Assembly: GCA_012842105.1 (NCBI GenBank)
Contig: DUTL01000120.1
Location: 1 to 5,390 of the forward strand
DNA length: 5,390 nt
From: Candidatus Fermentithermobacillaceae bacterium
GTDB lineage: Bacteria > Bacillota > Sulfobacillia > Fermentithermobacillales > Fermentithermobacillaceae
Direction: 5' to 3'
The translations under genes were made by a program, and so were the position numbers. Below, one piece after another: positions 1-5,107 of this stretch. Under the pieces are notes generated by a model, which had not been told where the DNA came from, made no database searches, and saw nothing but the letters and a program-made list of their open reading frames with translations. How positions within the stretch are numbered: the first letter of the stretch is position 1; each line of letters begins with the position of its first letter.

Positions 1-111
1 AGGATCCCACAAAGCTACGCCTACACACGAACCCAATGAGTAAGCAACCAGTATTTCCGTGTCATCTTGGGAGAATTTGACTTCAGAGAATTTTACGGGA
101 ATCAGGTTCAT
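1..111 (-). CDS. cheD: CheD, chemoreceptor glutamine deamidase (N-terminal 37 codons; continues past the window start)
   Basis: CheD deamidates specific glutamines of methyl-accepting chemoreceptors to glutamates in the cytoplasm. In Gram-positive bacteria it also binds CheC as part of the adaptation system. The visible 37 residues begin MNLIPVKFSEVKF and contain LGSCVGVALWDP, the signature around the catalytic cysteine of CheD (here Cys29). The partner histidine and the rest of the roughly 160-residue family length lie outside the window, so this entry is partial and not a truncation. The ATG at 111 is preceded by AAAGGAGA five nucleotides upstream, an excellent ribosome binding site that fixes the start. 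The gene follows cheA by 65 nt on the same strand and is probably cotranscribed. Six residues before Cys29, where many CheD proteins have threonine (Thr21 of the Thermotoga maritima enzyme), this protein has Ala23. Identification is confident from motif and context. Confidence 0.9.
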   Translation of the reverse strand, partial: MNLIPVKFSEVKFSQDDTEILVAYSLGSCVGVALWDP

Positions 112-116
112 GTGTA

Positions 117-124
117 TCTCCTTT
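117..124 (-). promoter_or_regulatory. Ribosome binding site of cheD
   Basis: The minus strand reads AAAGGAGA followed by TACAC and then the ATG of cheD. This near-perfect complement to the 16S rRNA 3' end sits at ideal spacing. It supports independent, efficient translation of cheD despite the 65-nt gap after cheA. Confidence 0.85.
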
Positions 125-154
125 CCATGTGTCTTCGGCGCTTACAGCCCAGCC

Positions 155-169
155 GGTTAAACGTTAACC
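155..169. repeat. Short inverted repeat between cheA and cheD
   Basis: The stretch reads GGTTAA-ACG-TTAACC, a perfect 6-bp inverted repeat around a 3-nt centre, located 8 nt after the cheA stop codon. There is no following T-run and the stem is A/T-rich, so it is a poor intrinsic terminator. It could be a protein binding site or chance. Its arms-plus-ACG layout resembles the palindromes in the 62-bp array at the other end of the window. Confidence 0.35.
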
Positions 170-176
170 TTTGCCA

Positions 177-2309
177 TCAAAGCAACCGGTTGGTGTCAAG
201 AATCAGAGCCGGGTCACCTTGCGGAAGAATTGTGGCACCTGCAATGCCTTTCAAACGCGAAAGAATCTTGCCCATTTCTTTTACCACTATTTCCTCTTCG
301 CCAATCAAACCGTCCACCCCAAGGGCCAGGGGCTCATCCTGGCTTCGTGTAAGCACTGCATACTTGAAGTTGCCGTTTCTCATCCAGGGATCATCTTTCA
401 AACAACCCTCAAGGGAAACCAAGGGAAAAACCCTTCCCCTTACAGTCAGAGCAGCTCTGCCTTTGACTGTCTTGATTTCGTCATGCGCCACCACCAGAAC
501 TTCTTCAACTGATGACGTTGGTATTGCGTATATAAGCCCTGAGCAGTCTACAAGCAACGAACGCATAATGGCAAGGGTCAGGGGGAGGCGCAAAGTAACT
601 GCCGTCCCAGTGCCAACCTGGCTGGTTACTTCTATGTGGCCATTTATTCGCTCAAGGTTCGATCGAACAACATCCATGCCTACCCCTCTGCCGGATACCT
701 GGGTTGCCACCTGGGACGTGGAAAACCCGGGCATGAAAATCAATTCCACAGCTTCTCTGTCAGACAACTTGGCAGCAGCTTCCTCAGTGATTAGCCCTTT
801 CCTCATTGCAGAGGCTTTTACATCATTGGGGTCTATCCCCGAACCATCATCTTCAACCTGAACCAAAACCTGGTTTTCCTGATGCCACGCTGACAGGGTT
901 ACTTTGCCTCGCGCCGGCTTGCCCCGGGCCCTTCGTTCCTCAGGCATTTCGATCCCATGGTCAACTGCATTCCGCAGGATGTGTATAAGAGGATCGTCTA
1001 TGGCTTCAATCACGGTTCTGTCAAGTTCGGTTTGCTCGCCCCTGATCTCCAGAACGATTTGCTTGCCGCAGCGATTTGAGAGGTCTCTGATCATTCTGGG
1101 AAACTTGGTGAATATGTTGTTTAAGGGCAATAGCCTTGCTCTCATAATGCCTTCTTGCAGTTCCTGGGACGCTCGCTGAAGCCTGGATGAAAGAGCCGCT
1201 ATTTCATTGCCTGCCACTGATGTTTCTTCCCTGGCCTGAAGCCGGGAGGCCATTTGCGTGAGCCTGGTCCTATCGATTACCAGTTCTCCTACTGTATTGA
1301 GCAAGAAGTCAAGAAGGCCGACATCTACCCGCACGGTCCGGCCGAGATTGGTTCTCCTGATGACTGTGTCCGGCGTTGAGTCTTTGCCTTGCCCCACGTA
1401 TTGTCCGGTATGCCCGGCAGCGCGATGCCCAGATTGCTGCTTGGGATGCTGGCTCGCGGATTTCCCTGGACGCTGCCCAGAGGGAAACCCCGCATGCTGC
1501 CCCACAGATTGGCCCGGCCCACTCCCGGTATATGTAACAAGGGAAACCTGAACAACGTCTTGTACTGACCCGGCAACCCGTTTGGCGGTCATTCCCTGGT
1601 CATCACTTATAATGTAGATATCCAGCACATCGCTGGCTTCGCCGGCTTCCACTTCCTCAAGAGAGGGAAGCGATCCAATTACATCAACTGCCTCGTTAAC
1701 CAGCACGAGCGTCTGAAAACATCTAACGGAAAGCAGGTCAGTCTCAGGCCTGAACCTGACAGCCAGTTTGTACACTGGACTTCCATCGTCAAGAGCCTCT
1801 TTGAGCCGCCCGGCCAGAAAGGGGCCTGGGGTGTTGCCTAAAGGATCGCCCAAAACTTCGCCGCCCGAATATTCAAGTGAGGCCCCGGAGAAATCATTGC
1901 AGGCCGTTTTGGAGGAAGCTACGCCTTCATCTTGGCCAAACTCAAGCCCTCGAATCTTCTTCATTATTTCCTGTGTAGACGGCCGTTTGCTTTGGGTTTC
2001 CAGTGCAACCTTCCATTCAGAAAGCCAATCGAGAACCAAGAATAACGAGTCTACTACGTCAGCTGTAAGTTTCCGCTCACCCGACCTAACAGTGTCGAGA
2101 ATACTCTCCATTGTGTGAGTTACTTCCACACCGTCCTGGAATCCAAGGGTAGCGGCCCCACCCTTTATTGTGTGCATTGCGCGGAAGACTTCCTGAACAA
2201 GAGCCTCATCAGACGGCGCTTTCTCCAGCTCGACCAGATTCTCTTCTGTGTTGGCAAGAAGTTCTTCAACTTCTTCAAGGAAAATGCTAAGATCTTCTTT
2301 GAATTCCAT
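177..2309 (-). CDS. cheA: CheA, chemotaxis sensor histidine kinase
   Basis: CheA autophosphorylates in receptor-CheW arrays and passes phosphate to CheY and CheB. Numbering from the preferred ATG (710 residues): P1 Hpt domain at about 1-105 with acceptor His46 in MHTIKGGAATLGF; P2 response-regulator-binding domain at about 178-260; P3 dimerization helices at about 325-390; P4 ATPase at about 395-580, with N box HILRNAVDHG (Asn447), G1 box DDGSGID (487-493), F box FMPGFST (525-531) and G2 box SGRGVGMDVV (539-548); P5 CheW-like domain from about 582 to the end. All catalytic motifs are intact and the length is typical. The frame is open to an upstream ATG at 2327, but that start has only a weak AAGG. 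The ATG at 2309 has AAGGAG nine nucleotides upstream and puts the phosphorylated histidine at 46, as in Bacillus subtilis CheA. A Gly/Gln/His-rich linker (about 262-310) joins P2 to P3. The gene follows cheW by 28 nt. Confidence 0.97.
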   Translation of the reverse strand: MEFKEDLSIFLEEVEELLANTEENLVELEKAPSDEALVQEVFRAMHTIKGGAATLGFQDGVEVTHTMESILDTVRSGERKLTADVVDSLFLVLDWLSEWKVALETQSKRPSTQEIMKKIRGLEFGQDEGVASSKTACNDFSGASLEYSGGEVLGDPLGNTPGPFLAGRLKEALDDGSPVYKLAVRFRPETDLLSVRCFQTLVLVNEAVDVIGSLPSLEEVEAGEASDVLDIYIISDDQGMTAKRVAGSVQDVVQVSLVTYTGSGPGQSVGQHAGFPSGQRPGKSASQHPKQQSGHRAAGHTGQYVGQGKDSTPDTVIRRTNLGRTVRVDVGLLDFLLNTVGELVIDRTRLTQMASRLQAREETSVAGNEIAALSSRLQRASQELQEGIMRARLLPLNNIFTKFPRMIRDLSNRCGKQIVLEIRGEQTELDRTVIEAIDDPLIHILRNAVDHGIEMPEERRARGKPARGKVTLSAWHQENQVLVQVEDDGSGIDPNDVKASAMRKGLITEEAAAKLSDREAVELIFMPGFSTSQVATQVSGRGVGMDVVRSNLERINGHIEVTSQVGTGTAVTLRLPLTLAIMRSLLVDCSGLIYAIPTSSVEEVLVVAHDEIKTVKGRAALTVRGRVFPLVSLEGCLKDDPWMRNGNFKYAVLTRSQDEPLALGVDGLIGEEEIVVKEMGKILSRLKGIAGATILPQGDPALILDTNRLL
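1380..1526 (-). other. Low-complexity Gly/Gln/His-rich linker between P2 and P3 of CheA
   Basis: This stretch encodes about 49 residues in which short pieces such as GQSVGQHAG, SGQRPGKSASQ, SGHRAAGHTG and GQYVGQG recur. The composition is Gly, Gln, Ser, His, Pro, Arg and Lys, with almost no large hydrophobic residues. It lies exactly where CheA proteins carry a flexible tether between the P2 docking domain and the P3 dimerization domain. The degenerate GQxxGQ pattern suggests growth by short in-frame duplications. It has no catalytic residues and should be unstructured and positively charged. Confidence 0.7.
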
Positions 2310-2318
2310 TGAGTTCTG

Positions 2319-2324
2319 CTCCTT
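2319..2324 (-). promoter_or_regulatory. Ribosome binding site that decides the cheA start
   Basis: The minus strand reads AAGGAG, then nine nucleotides, then ATG at 2309. The site overlaps the second and third codons of the longer open frame that starts at 2327, whose own upstream region has only AAGG seven nucleotides away. The stronger site argues for the shorter protein. Confidence 0.65.
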
Positions 2325-2337
2325 CATACTTCGGCCT

Positions 2338-2859
2338 TCACTTGACTACAGCAGATGCCAGGTCAACATCCTTGAGGGCTCTTTTTTCGGCATCTGATAT
2401 TATTCGGGTAAGATCCAGAAGCACAATGAGGGAATCATTCACTTTTGCAATACCCTGGATGTAATCAACCTCGCCTCCTGTGATTACCGGCGCGGGCCCC
2501 TCAACGGAATCTTGACTAATCCGAAGCACTGTTGACACAGAATCCACAATAACACCAATGCTCTCGCCGTCAGATTCTGTCAATACGATTCGCTGCTCAG
2601 TACTATATTCTTTCTTGGCAAAACCAAAGTGTTTTCTAAGATCGAGAACGGGAATGACTTTGCCCCTTAAGTTGATAATTCCTTCCACAAAATCAGGAGC
2701 CCTGGGCACGGGTACGATCTTCTGAATAGGTATGATCTCCCTTACTTTCTCGATATCTACCCCGTAAACCTCAGAACCCAGAGAAAAGGCCACAATTTGC
2801 CGGCCCTGGCCAACTTCGCGCCCTGTTATGTGTGTCTGCGAAATGTGATTGCTGGACAT
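2338..2859 (-). CDS. cheW: CheW, chemotaxis coupling protein
   Basis: CheW is the cytoplasmic adaptor that links CheA (through its P5 domain) to methyl-accepting chemoreceptors and builds the receptor array. The 173-residue product is a single CheW domain covering about residues 18-155, after a short polar N-terminus. Family hallmarks include VAFSLGSEVYGVDIEKVREI, then VPRAPDFVEGIINLRGKV with the conserved NLRG turn (Asn63-Gly66), VIPVLDLR, and the C-terminal strand SLIVLLDLTRI. Length is slightly above the usual 140-165 residues because of both tails. The frame is open to a GTG at 2877, but the ATG at 2859 is preferred because a purine-rich G8 tract ends four nucleotides before it. The stop codon lies 28 nt before the cheA ATG, which supports an operon. 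A candidate sigma-28-type promoter lies immediately upstream. Confidence 0.95.
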   Translation of the reverse strand: MSSNHISQTHITGREVGQGRQIVAFSLGSEVYGVDIEKVREIIPIQKIVPVPRAPDFVEGIINLRGKVIPVLDLRKHFGFAKKEYSTEQRIVLTESDGESIGVIVDSVSTVLRISQDSVEGPAPVITGGEVDYIQGIAKVNDSLIVLLDLTRIISDAEKRALKDVDLASAVVK

Positions 2860-2863
2860 GATA

Positions 2864-2871
2864 CCCCCCCC
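2864..2871 (-). promoter_or_regulatory. G8 tract serving as the cheW ribosome binding site
   Basis: Eight consecutive G on the minus strand, preceded by A, end four nucleotides before the preferred cheW ATG. It is an unusual Shine-Dalgarno element that could pair with the CCUCC of 16S rRNA only in part (through GG and wobble pairs). A second purine-rich match, AGGTGA at 2874-2879, is 14 nt from the ATG and so too far to serve it well. Homopolymers of this length are prone to slippage, which would alter spacing but not the reading frame of the ATG-started gene. Confidence 0.5.
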
Positions 2872-2880
2872 TGTCACCTA

Positions 2881-2907
2881 ATATCGAAATTGAATCACGG
2901 GGAGTTA
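2881..2907 (-). promoter_or_regulatory. Candidate sigma-28 (SigD/FliA-type) promoter for cheW-cheA-cheD
   Basis: The minus strand reads TAAC, 15 nt, TTCGATAT. The sigma-28 consensus for motility and chemotaxis genes is TAAA, about 15 nt, then CCGATAT or GCCGATAA, so the match is 3 of 4 in the -35 box and 6 of 7 (CGATAT plus one T for C) in the -10 box. Transcription would begin near 2874, giving a leader of about 15 nt in which only the G8 tract and TATC precede the ATG. Position and regulon fit chemotaxis genes, but the motif is short, so this is a prediction. Confidence 0.45.
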
Positions 2908-2946
2908 AGCATTGCATCTAAACTAAAGCAGTATCAGGGCGTTTCT

Positions 2947-2954
2947 GGGGGGGG
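2947..2954 (-). repeat. C8 tract (on the minus strand) complementary to the cheW G8 tract
   Basis: Eight consecutive C on the minus strand lie 75 nt upstream of the G8 tract, within the 171-nt gap between the glycosidase and cheW. In a transcript reading through from upstream, the two could form an eight-pair all-G:C helix covering the cheW ribosome binding site. If transcription starts at the candidate promoter (2881-2907), this tract is not in the message. The sequence shows the complementarity directly; the function is inference. Confidence 0.4.
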
Positions 2955-3030
2955 AGCCTGAGAACTGCCGGATTTGCCAGGGCCCTTTTCCTATGTATGT
3001 TGAACCTGCGCCAGCGTATGGGCCAACAAA

Positions 3031-4818
3031 TCATGAACCAAGGTTATCGGCGATTGCTTCCCAGATATCGTGAGTTTCAAATCCGCGGCGCCACGCAGCC
3101 ACTCCAGCCAGACCATAGTGATTGACCAGTTGAATACGTTTTTTCATTGACCCGGCATCTTCAAGCCATACCCTATGTGTAGTGCTGCCGGCCTTCTTCT
3201 CTGCATACAAGAGGCCTGTGTCAGCCTGGTATTCTGGCGCTACATTCTCGTCTTTGAGCCAGCGGGCTATACCTTCCATGCCCAGCGCCCTGGGAGTTAC
3301 CTTAACCCCACTGTTTTCACGGGACTCAGTCCATAGCCGTGTATAGAAAGGAACCCCTAATACCAATTTCTCCTTCGGAACTTCTTCAAGGGTCTTCTCG
3401 ATAGCCCATTCTGTCCACGGGATAGTCGACACCGGCCCGGACACTTTGGACCCATGGGGGTACTGGTCGTATGCCATGAGCATAACGTAGTCCACTACCT
3501 GTGCAAGTTTCTCCCGCTCAAGAAATAATGACCAGTTTGGGCTGGAGGATTTCACAGTTACGTCAATAGACACAGTAAGGCCTTGCCCGTGCAGCATTGG
3601 AGTCATTTCTCGCACAAACTGAGTGAGGTATTGGCCATCGGCCAAATTTACATTTTCGAAATCTATGTTTATTCCGTCAAGTTTGTAGATCTCAGCGTAT
3701 ATCAGGAGTTGGGAGATGATCTTGTCTCTTAAGCCTGAATCTCTCAGTACCGTTGAGGTCCTTTCAGGATCGAACGAATTGGAAAATAGAGCCCATACCT
3801 GGTATCCCTGTGAATGCGCCCAATTGACATAACGCATATCGGCGCGGTTCTCAAGTTCGCCGGGGGTACCGGCAAGATGAAACCACGTTGGGGAAACTAC
3901 GTTCAGGCCAGGCATATCTTTCAAGATTGAAGGATCGGGCGTAATCCTGTCAACCTGTTCCCACACCAAAACCACCTTCTTGCCTTTTAGTGGGCCGGGA
4001 ACATATTCTGAAGGTTGTCGCACAACAGGAGGTTCTTCTCTAAGCCCTGTAACCTGTTTCTTGGGGATAAAACCGCAGAATCCGGCACTTGTTTCCACTT
4101 TCAGCCACCTCCCTGCATCGCCGTAAACCACTACCTGTTCACCTGCGGACAGTGCCTGTACCCTGCGGGACAAAAATGAAGCTTTGGTTCTCAGAATAGT
4201 ATCGGCACTCGTTTCACCGATTGTATTGGCGGTATCCAGCGGTTTTACCAAGAATATTCCAACGTCCTCGCTATAGGTTGTTGACACAGGATACAATACC
4301 TCTAGGGTACTTGCAGGAACGTAAGGTTCGTTGCCATCAAGTATAACAGGAAACTGCAACCTGACAGGATACTGGTTCACGTATGCAGTCAGTGACTCTT
4401 TGCCAAACTTTACCACCTTGTCTTTTGTGGTTACAATCATTACACCGCTTTCATCCCAGAATACATGAGGGTCAAGTTTGCTCTGTATGAACTGAAGCGG
4501 GACGTAGGCCTCCCCCTTCTCCACCACCACCGGAAACTTCTGGGCCTCGCCTTGAAAGACCAGCTGTGGGCGGCTACTGAATGGGCGTTCCACATACTGA
4601 AAGGACGGGTAGATTACTACCCCTGCAGCCAATAGGATAATAGCCGCAATCAGAAACCAAACCGGGCCGGGAACGTGTTTTCGCCCGGTTCGTGTGGTTT
4701 TCCTGGTTCTTCTAGGTGGAATAGTTGTTCCTAGACCAAGTTGCGGCAATAATCTCAATCCTTCCGATATGATAGGTTCTTTCTTGCAATGATCCCCTAC
4801 CCCGCCGCCAAGCAACAT
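3031..4818 (-). CDS. Membrane-anchored family 18 glycoside hydrolase with copper-amine-oxidase-like and SH3 domains
   Basis: This is probably a peptidoglycan or spore-cortex glycosidase acting outside the cytoplasmic membrane. The 595-residue order is: a basic cytoplasmic tail rich in Arg/Lys (36-48); one transmembrane anchor (about 53-72); a copper-amine-oxidase N-terminal-like domain (about 84-192), a wall-associated module and not an oxidase; a bacterial SH3 domain (about 205-258); and a GH18 barrel (about 278-595). The GH18 motif is LDGINIDFE, with general acid Glu388 and Asp381/Asp386. Asn384 replaces the middle Asp of chitinase DxxDxDxE, as I recall is usual in the YaaH/SleL-like spore hydrolase branch. 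MAYDQ (448-452) and a late Trp576 complete the barrel. The ATG at 4818 has no clear ribosome binding site and lies in the loop of an inverted repeat. A TTG at 4749 with AAGGA nine nucleotides upstream is a credible alternative (572 residues). The exact substrate is unknown. Confidence 0.92.
   Translation of the reverse strand: MLLGGGVGDHCKKEPIISEGLRLLPQLGLGTTIPPRRTRKTTRTGRKHVPGPVWFLIAAIILLAAGVVIYPSFQYVERPFSSRPQLVFQGEAQKFPVVVEKGEAYVPLQFIQSKLDPHVFWDESGVMIVTTKDKVVKFGKESLTAYVNQYPVRLQFPVILDGNEPYVPASTLEVLYPVSTTYSEDVGIFLVKPLDTANTIGETSADTILRTKASFLSRRVQALSAGEQVVVYGDAGRWLKVETSAGFCGFIPKKQVTGLREEPPVVRQPSEYVPGPLKGKKVVLVWEQVDRITPDPSILKDMPGLNVVSPTWFHLAGTPGELENRADMRYVNWAHSQGYQVWALFSNSFDPERTSTVLRDSGLRDKIISQLLIYAEIYKLDGINIDFENVNLADGQYLTQFVREMTPMLHGQGLTVSIDVTVKSSSPNWSLFLEREKLAQVVDYVMLMAYDQYPHGSKVSGPVSTIPWTEWAIEKTLEEVPKEKLVLGVPFYTRLWTESRENSGVKVTPRALGMEGIARWLKDENVAPEYQADTGLLYAEKKAGSTTHRVWLEDAGSMKKRIQLVNHYGLAGVAAWRRGFETHDIWEAIADNLGS
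4759..4763 (-). promoter_or_regulatory. Possible ribosome binding site for an alternative glycosidase start (TTG at 4749)
   Basis: The minus strand reads GGAAGGA, then TTGAGATTA, then TTG in the glycosidase frame. A start here removes 23 poorly conserved-looking residues and leaves a protein beginning with Pro-Gln-Leu-Gly, followed by the basic tail and the membrane anchor. The ATG at 4818 has nothing comparable upstream, so the choice between the two is open. Confidence 0.4.
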
Positions 4819-4837
4819 TCAAACTTACGGCTTGGCG
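4806..4837. repeat. Inverted repeat with the glycosidase ATG in its loop
   Basis: The arms CGCCAAGC (4806-4813) and GCTTGGCG (4830-4837) are perfect 8-bp complements separated by 16 nt. Two further pairs form after a single mismatch. In the minus-strand transcript the ATG at 4818-4816 sits in the loop, right beside the downstream arm. This could restrict translation from that ATG, or could mean the real start lies downstream. There is no T-run, so it is not a standard terminator. Confidence 0.5.
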
Positions 4838-4846
4838 CCGCCCCGA

Positions 4847-4876
4847 CTCGCTGCTCGTCCATGCTCCTCGCTGCTC
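4847..4876. repeat. Short direct repeat with 20-bp period
   Basis: The 10-mer CTCGCTGCTC occurs at 4847-4856 and again at 4867-4876, and the sequence after each copy is also related (CTCGCTGCTC then GTCCATG, and CTCGCTGCTC then CTCATCATG). On the minus strand this gives a GAGCAGCGAG-type purine-rich stretch just upstream of the glycosidase. It looks like local duplication, with no function evident. Confidence 0.5.
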
Positions 4877-4888
4877 CTCATCATGGCA

Positions 4889-5014
4889 TCAGTGACAGTA
4901 AACAATACCTAGTTCGTCTAGGCCTGACTTTCGGCCTGTCTGCTGGCCGCCCGGTTCGTAACCGCTTCCTTCCCGGCCGTCGGGTTCGACTTCATCTATT
5001 TCGACACGAAGCAC
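4889..5014 (-). CDS. Possible 41-residue small protein of unknown function
   Basis: A GTG at 5014 is preceded by a perfect AGGAGG (5023-5028) with eight nucleotides between. It opens a frame of 41 codons ending at TGA (4891-4889), 70 nt before the ATG of the glycosidase. The predicted peptide starts LRVEIDEVEPDG after the initiator, is acidic in its first third, rich in Gly/Gln in the middle and ends GIVYCH. It shows no membrane segment and no motif I recognise. The same frame is open upstream to an ATG at 5116, inside the edge of the 62-bp array, but that start has no good ribosome binding site. A weak sigma-A-like pair, TTGTCC-17 nt-TACCAT (5046-5074), lies upstream. The ribosome binding site is the main support. 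The composition is only weakly protein-like, so this may be a leader or a chance frame. Confidence 0.3.
   Translation of the reverse strand: MLRVEIDEVEPDGREGSGYEPGGQQTGRKSGLDELGIVYCH
4953..4965. repeat. ACG-centred inverted repeat
   Basis: The plus strand reads CGGTT-CGT-AACCG, a perfect 5-bp inverted repeat around a 3-nt centre, nested inside a looser GGCCG (4945-4949) and CGGCC (4975-4979) pair. It lies within the possible small reading frame. The geometry matches the palindrome in each 62-bp unit, but the arms differ in sequence. Confidence 0.3.
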
Positions 5015-5107
5015 CTTTGTATCCTCCTCGGATGGCCAGCGGTTTATGGTATCGGAGGTACGATCTGGGGACAACGCCAGGCAGAGAACTGTGTCAGATT
5101 CAATAAG

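Noticed and set aside
67..861. 264-codon plus-strand open frame opposite cheA
   Set aside because: It lies antisense to the conserved ATPase and P5 domains of CheA, has a Ser/Pro/Arg/Thr-rich composition typical of an antisense shadow, and matches no family I recognise.
1325..1576. 83-codon minus-strand frame inside cheA
   Set aside because: It is an alternative frame of the low-complexity linker of CheA; open only because of that composition.
2310..2327. Longer cheA N-terminus starting at 2327
   Set aside because: The extra six codons contain the strong ribosome binding site for the ATG at 2309, and the longer start has only a weak site of its own. It is not excluded.
2970..3030. Terminator after the glycosidase
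   Set aside because: I looked for a G/C-rich stem followed by T on the minus strand. Only GGGCCC-type self-complementary bits without a usable loop or U-run are present.
4908..4922. Intrinsic terminator (CCTAG-TTCGT-CTAGG)
   Set aside because: The stem is only 5 bp and is followed on the minus strand by TATTGTTTACT and not a U-run. It also lies within the possible small frame.
5046..5074. Sigma-A promoter TTGTCC-17 nt-TACCAT on the minus strand
   Set aside because: Spacing is ideal, but each box matches only four of six positions, a level expected by chance. Mentioned only as context for the small frame.
4789..5106. 105-codon plus-strand open frame over the glycosidase start
   Set aside because: No ribosome binding site, Arg/Leu/Pro-rich shadow-like composition, and it runs through the inverted and direct repeats.
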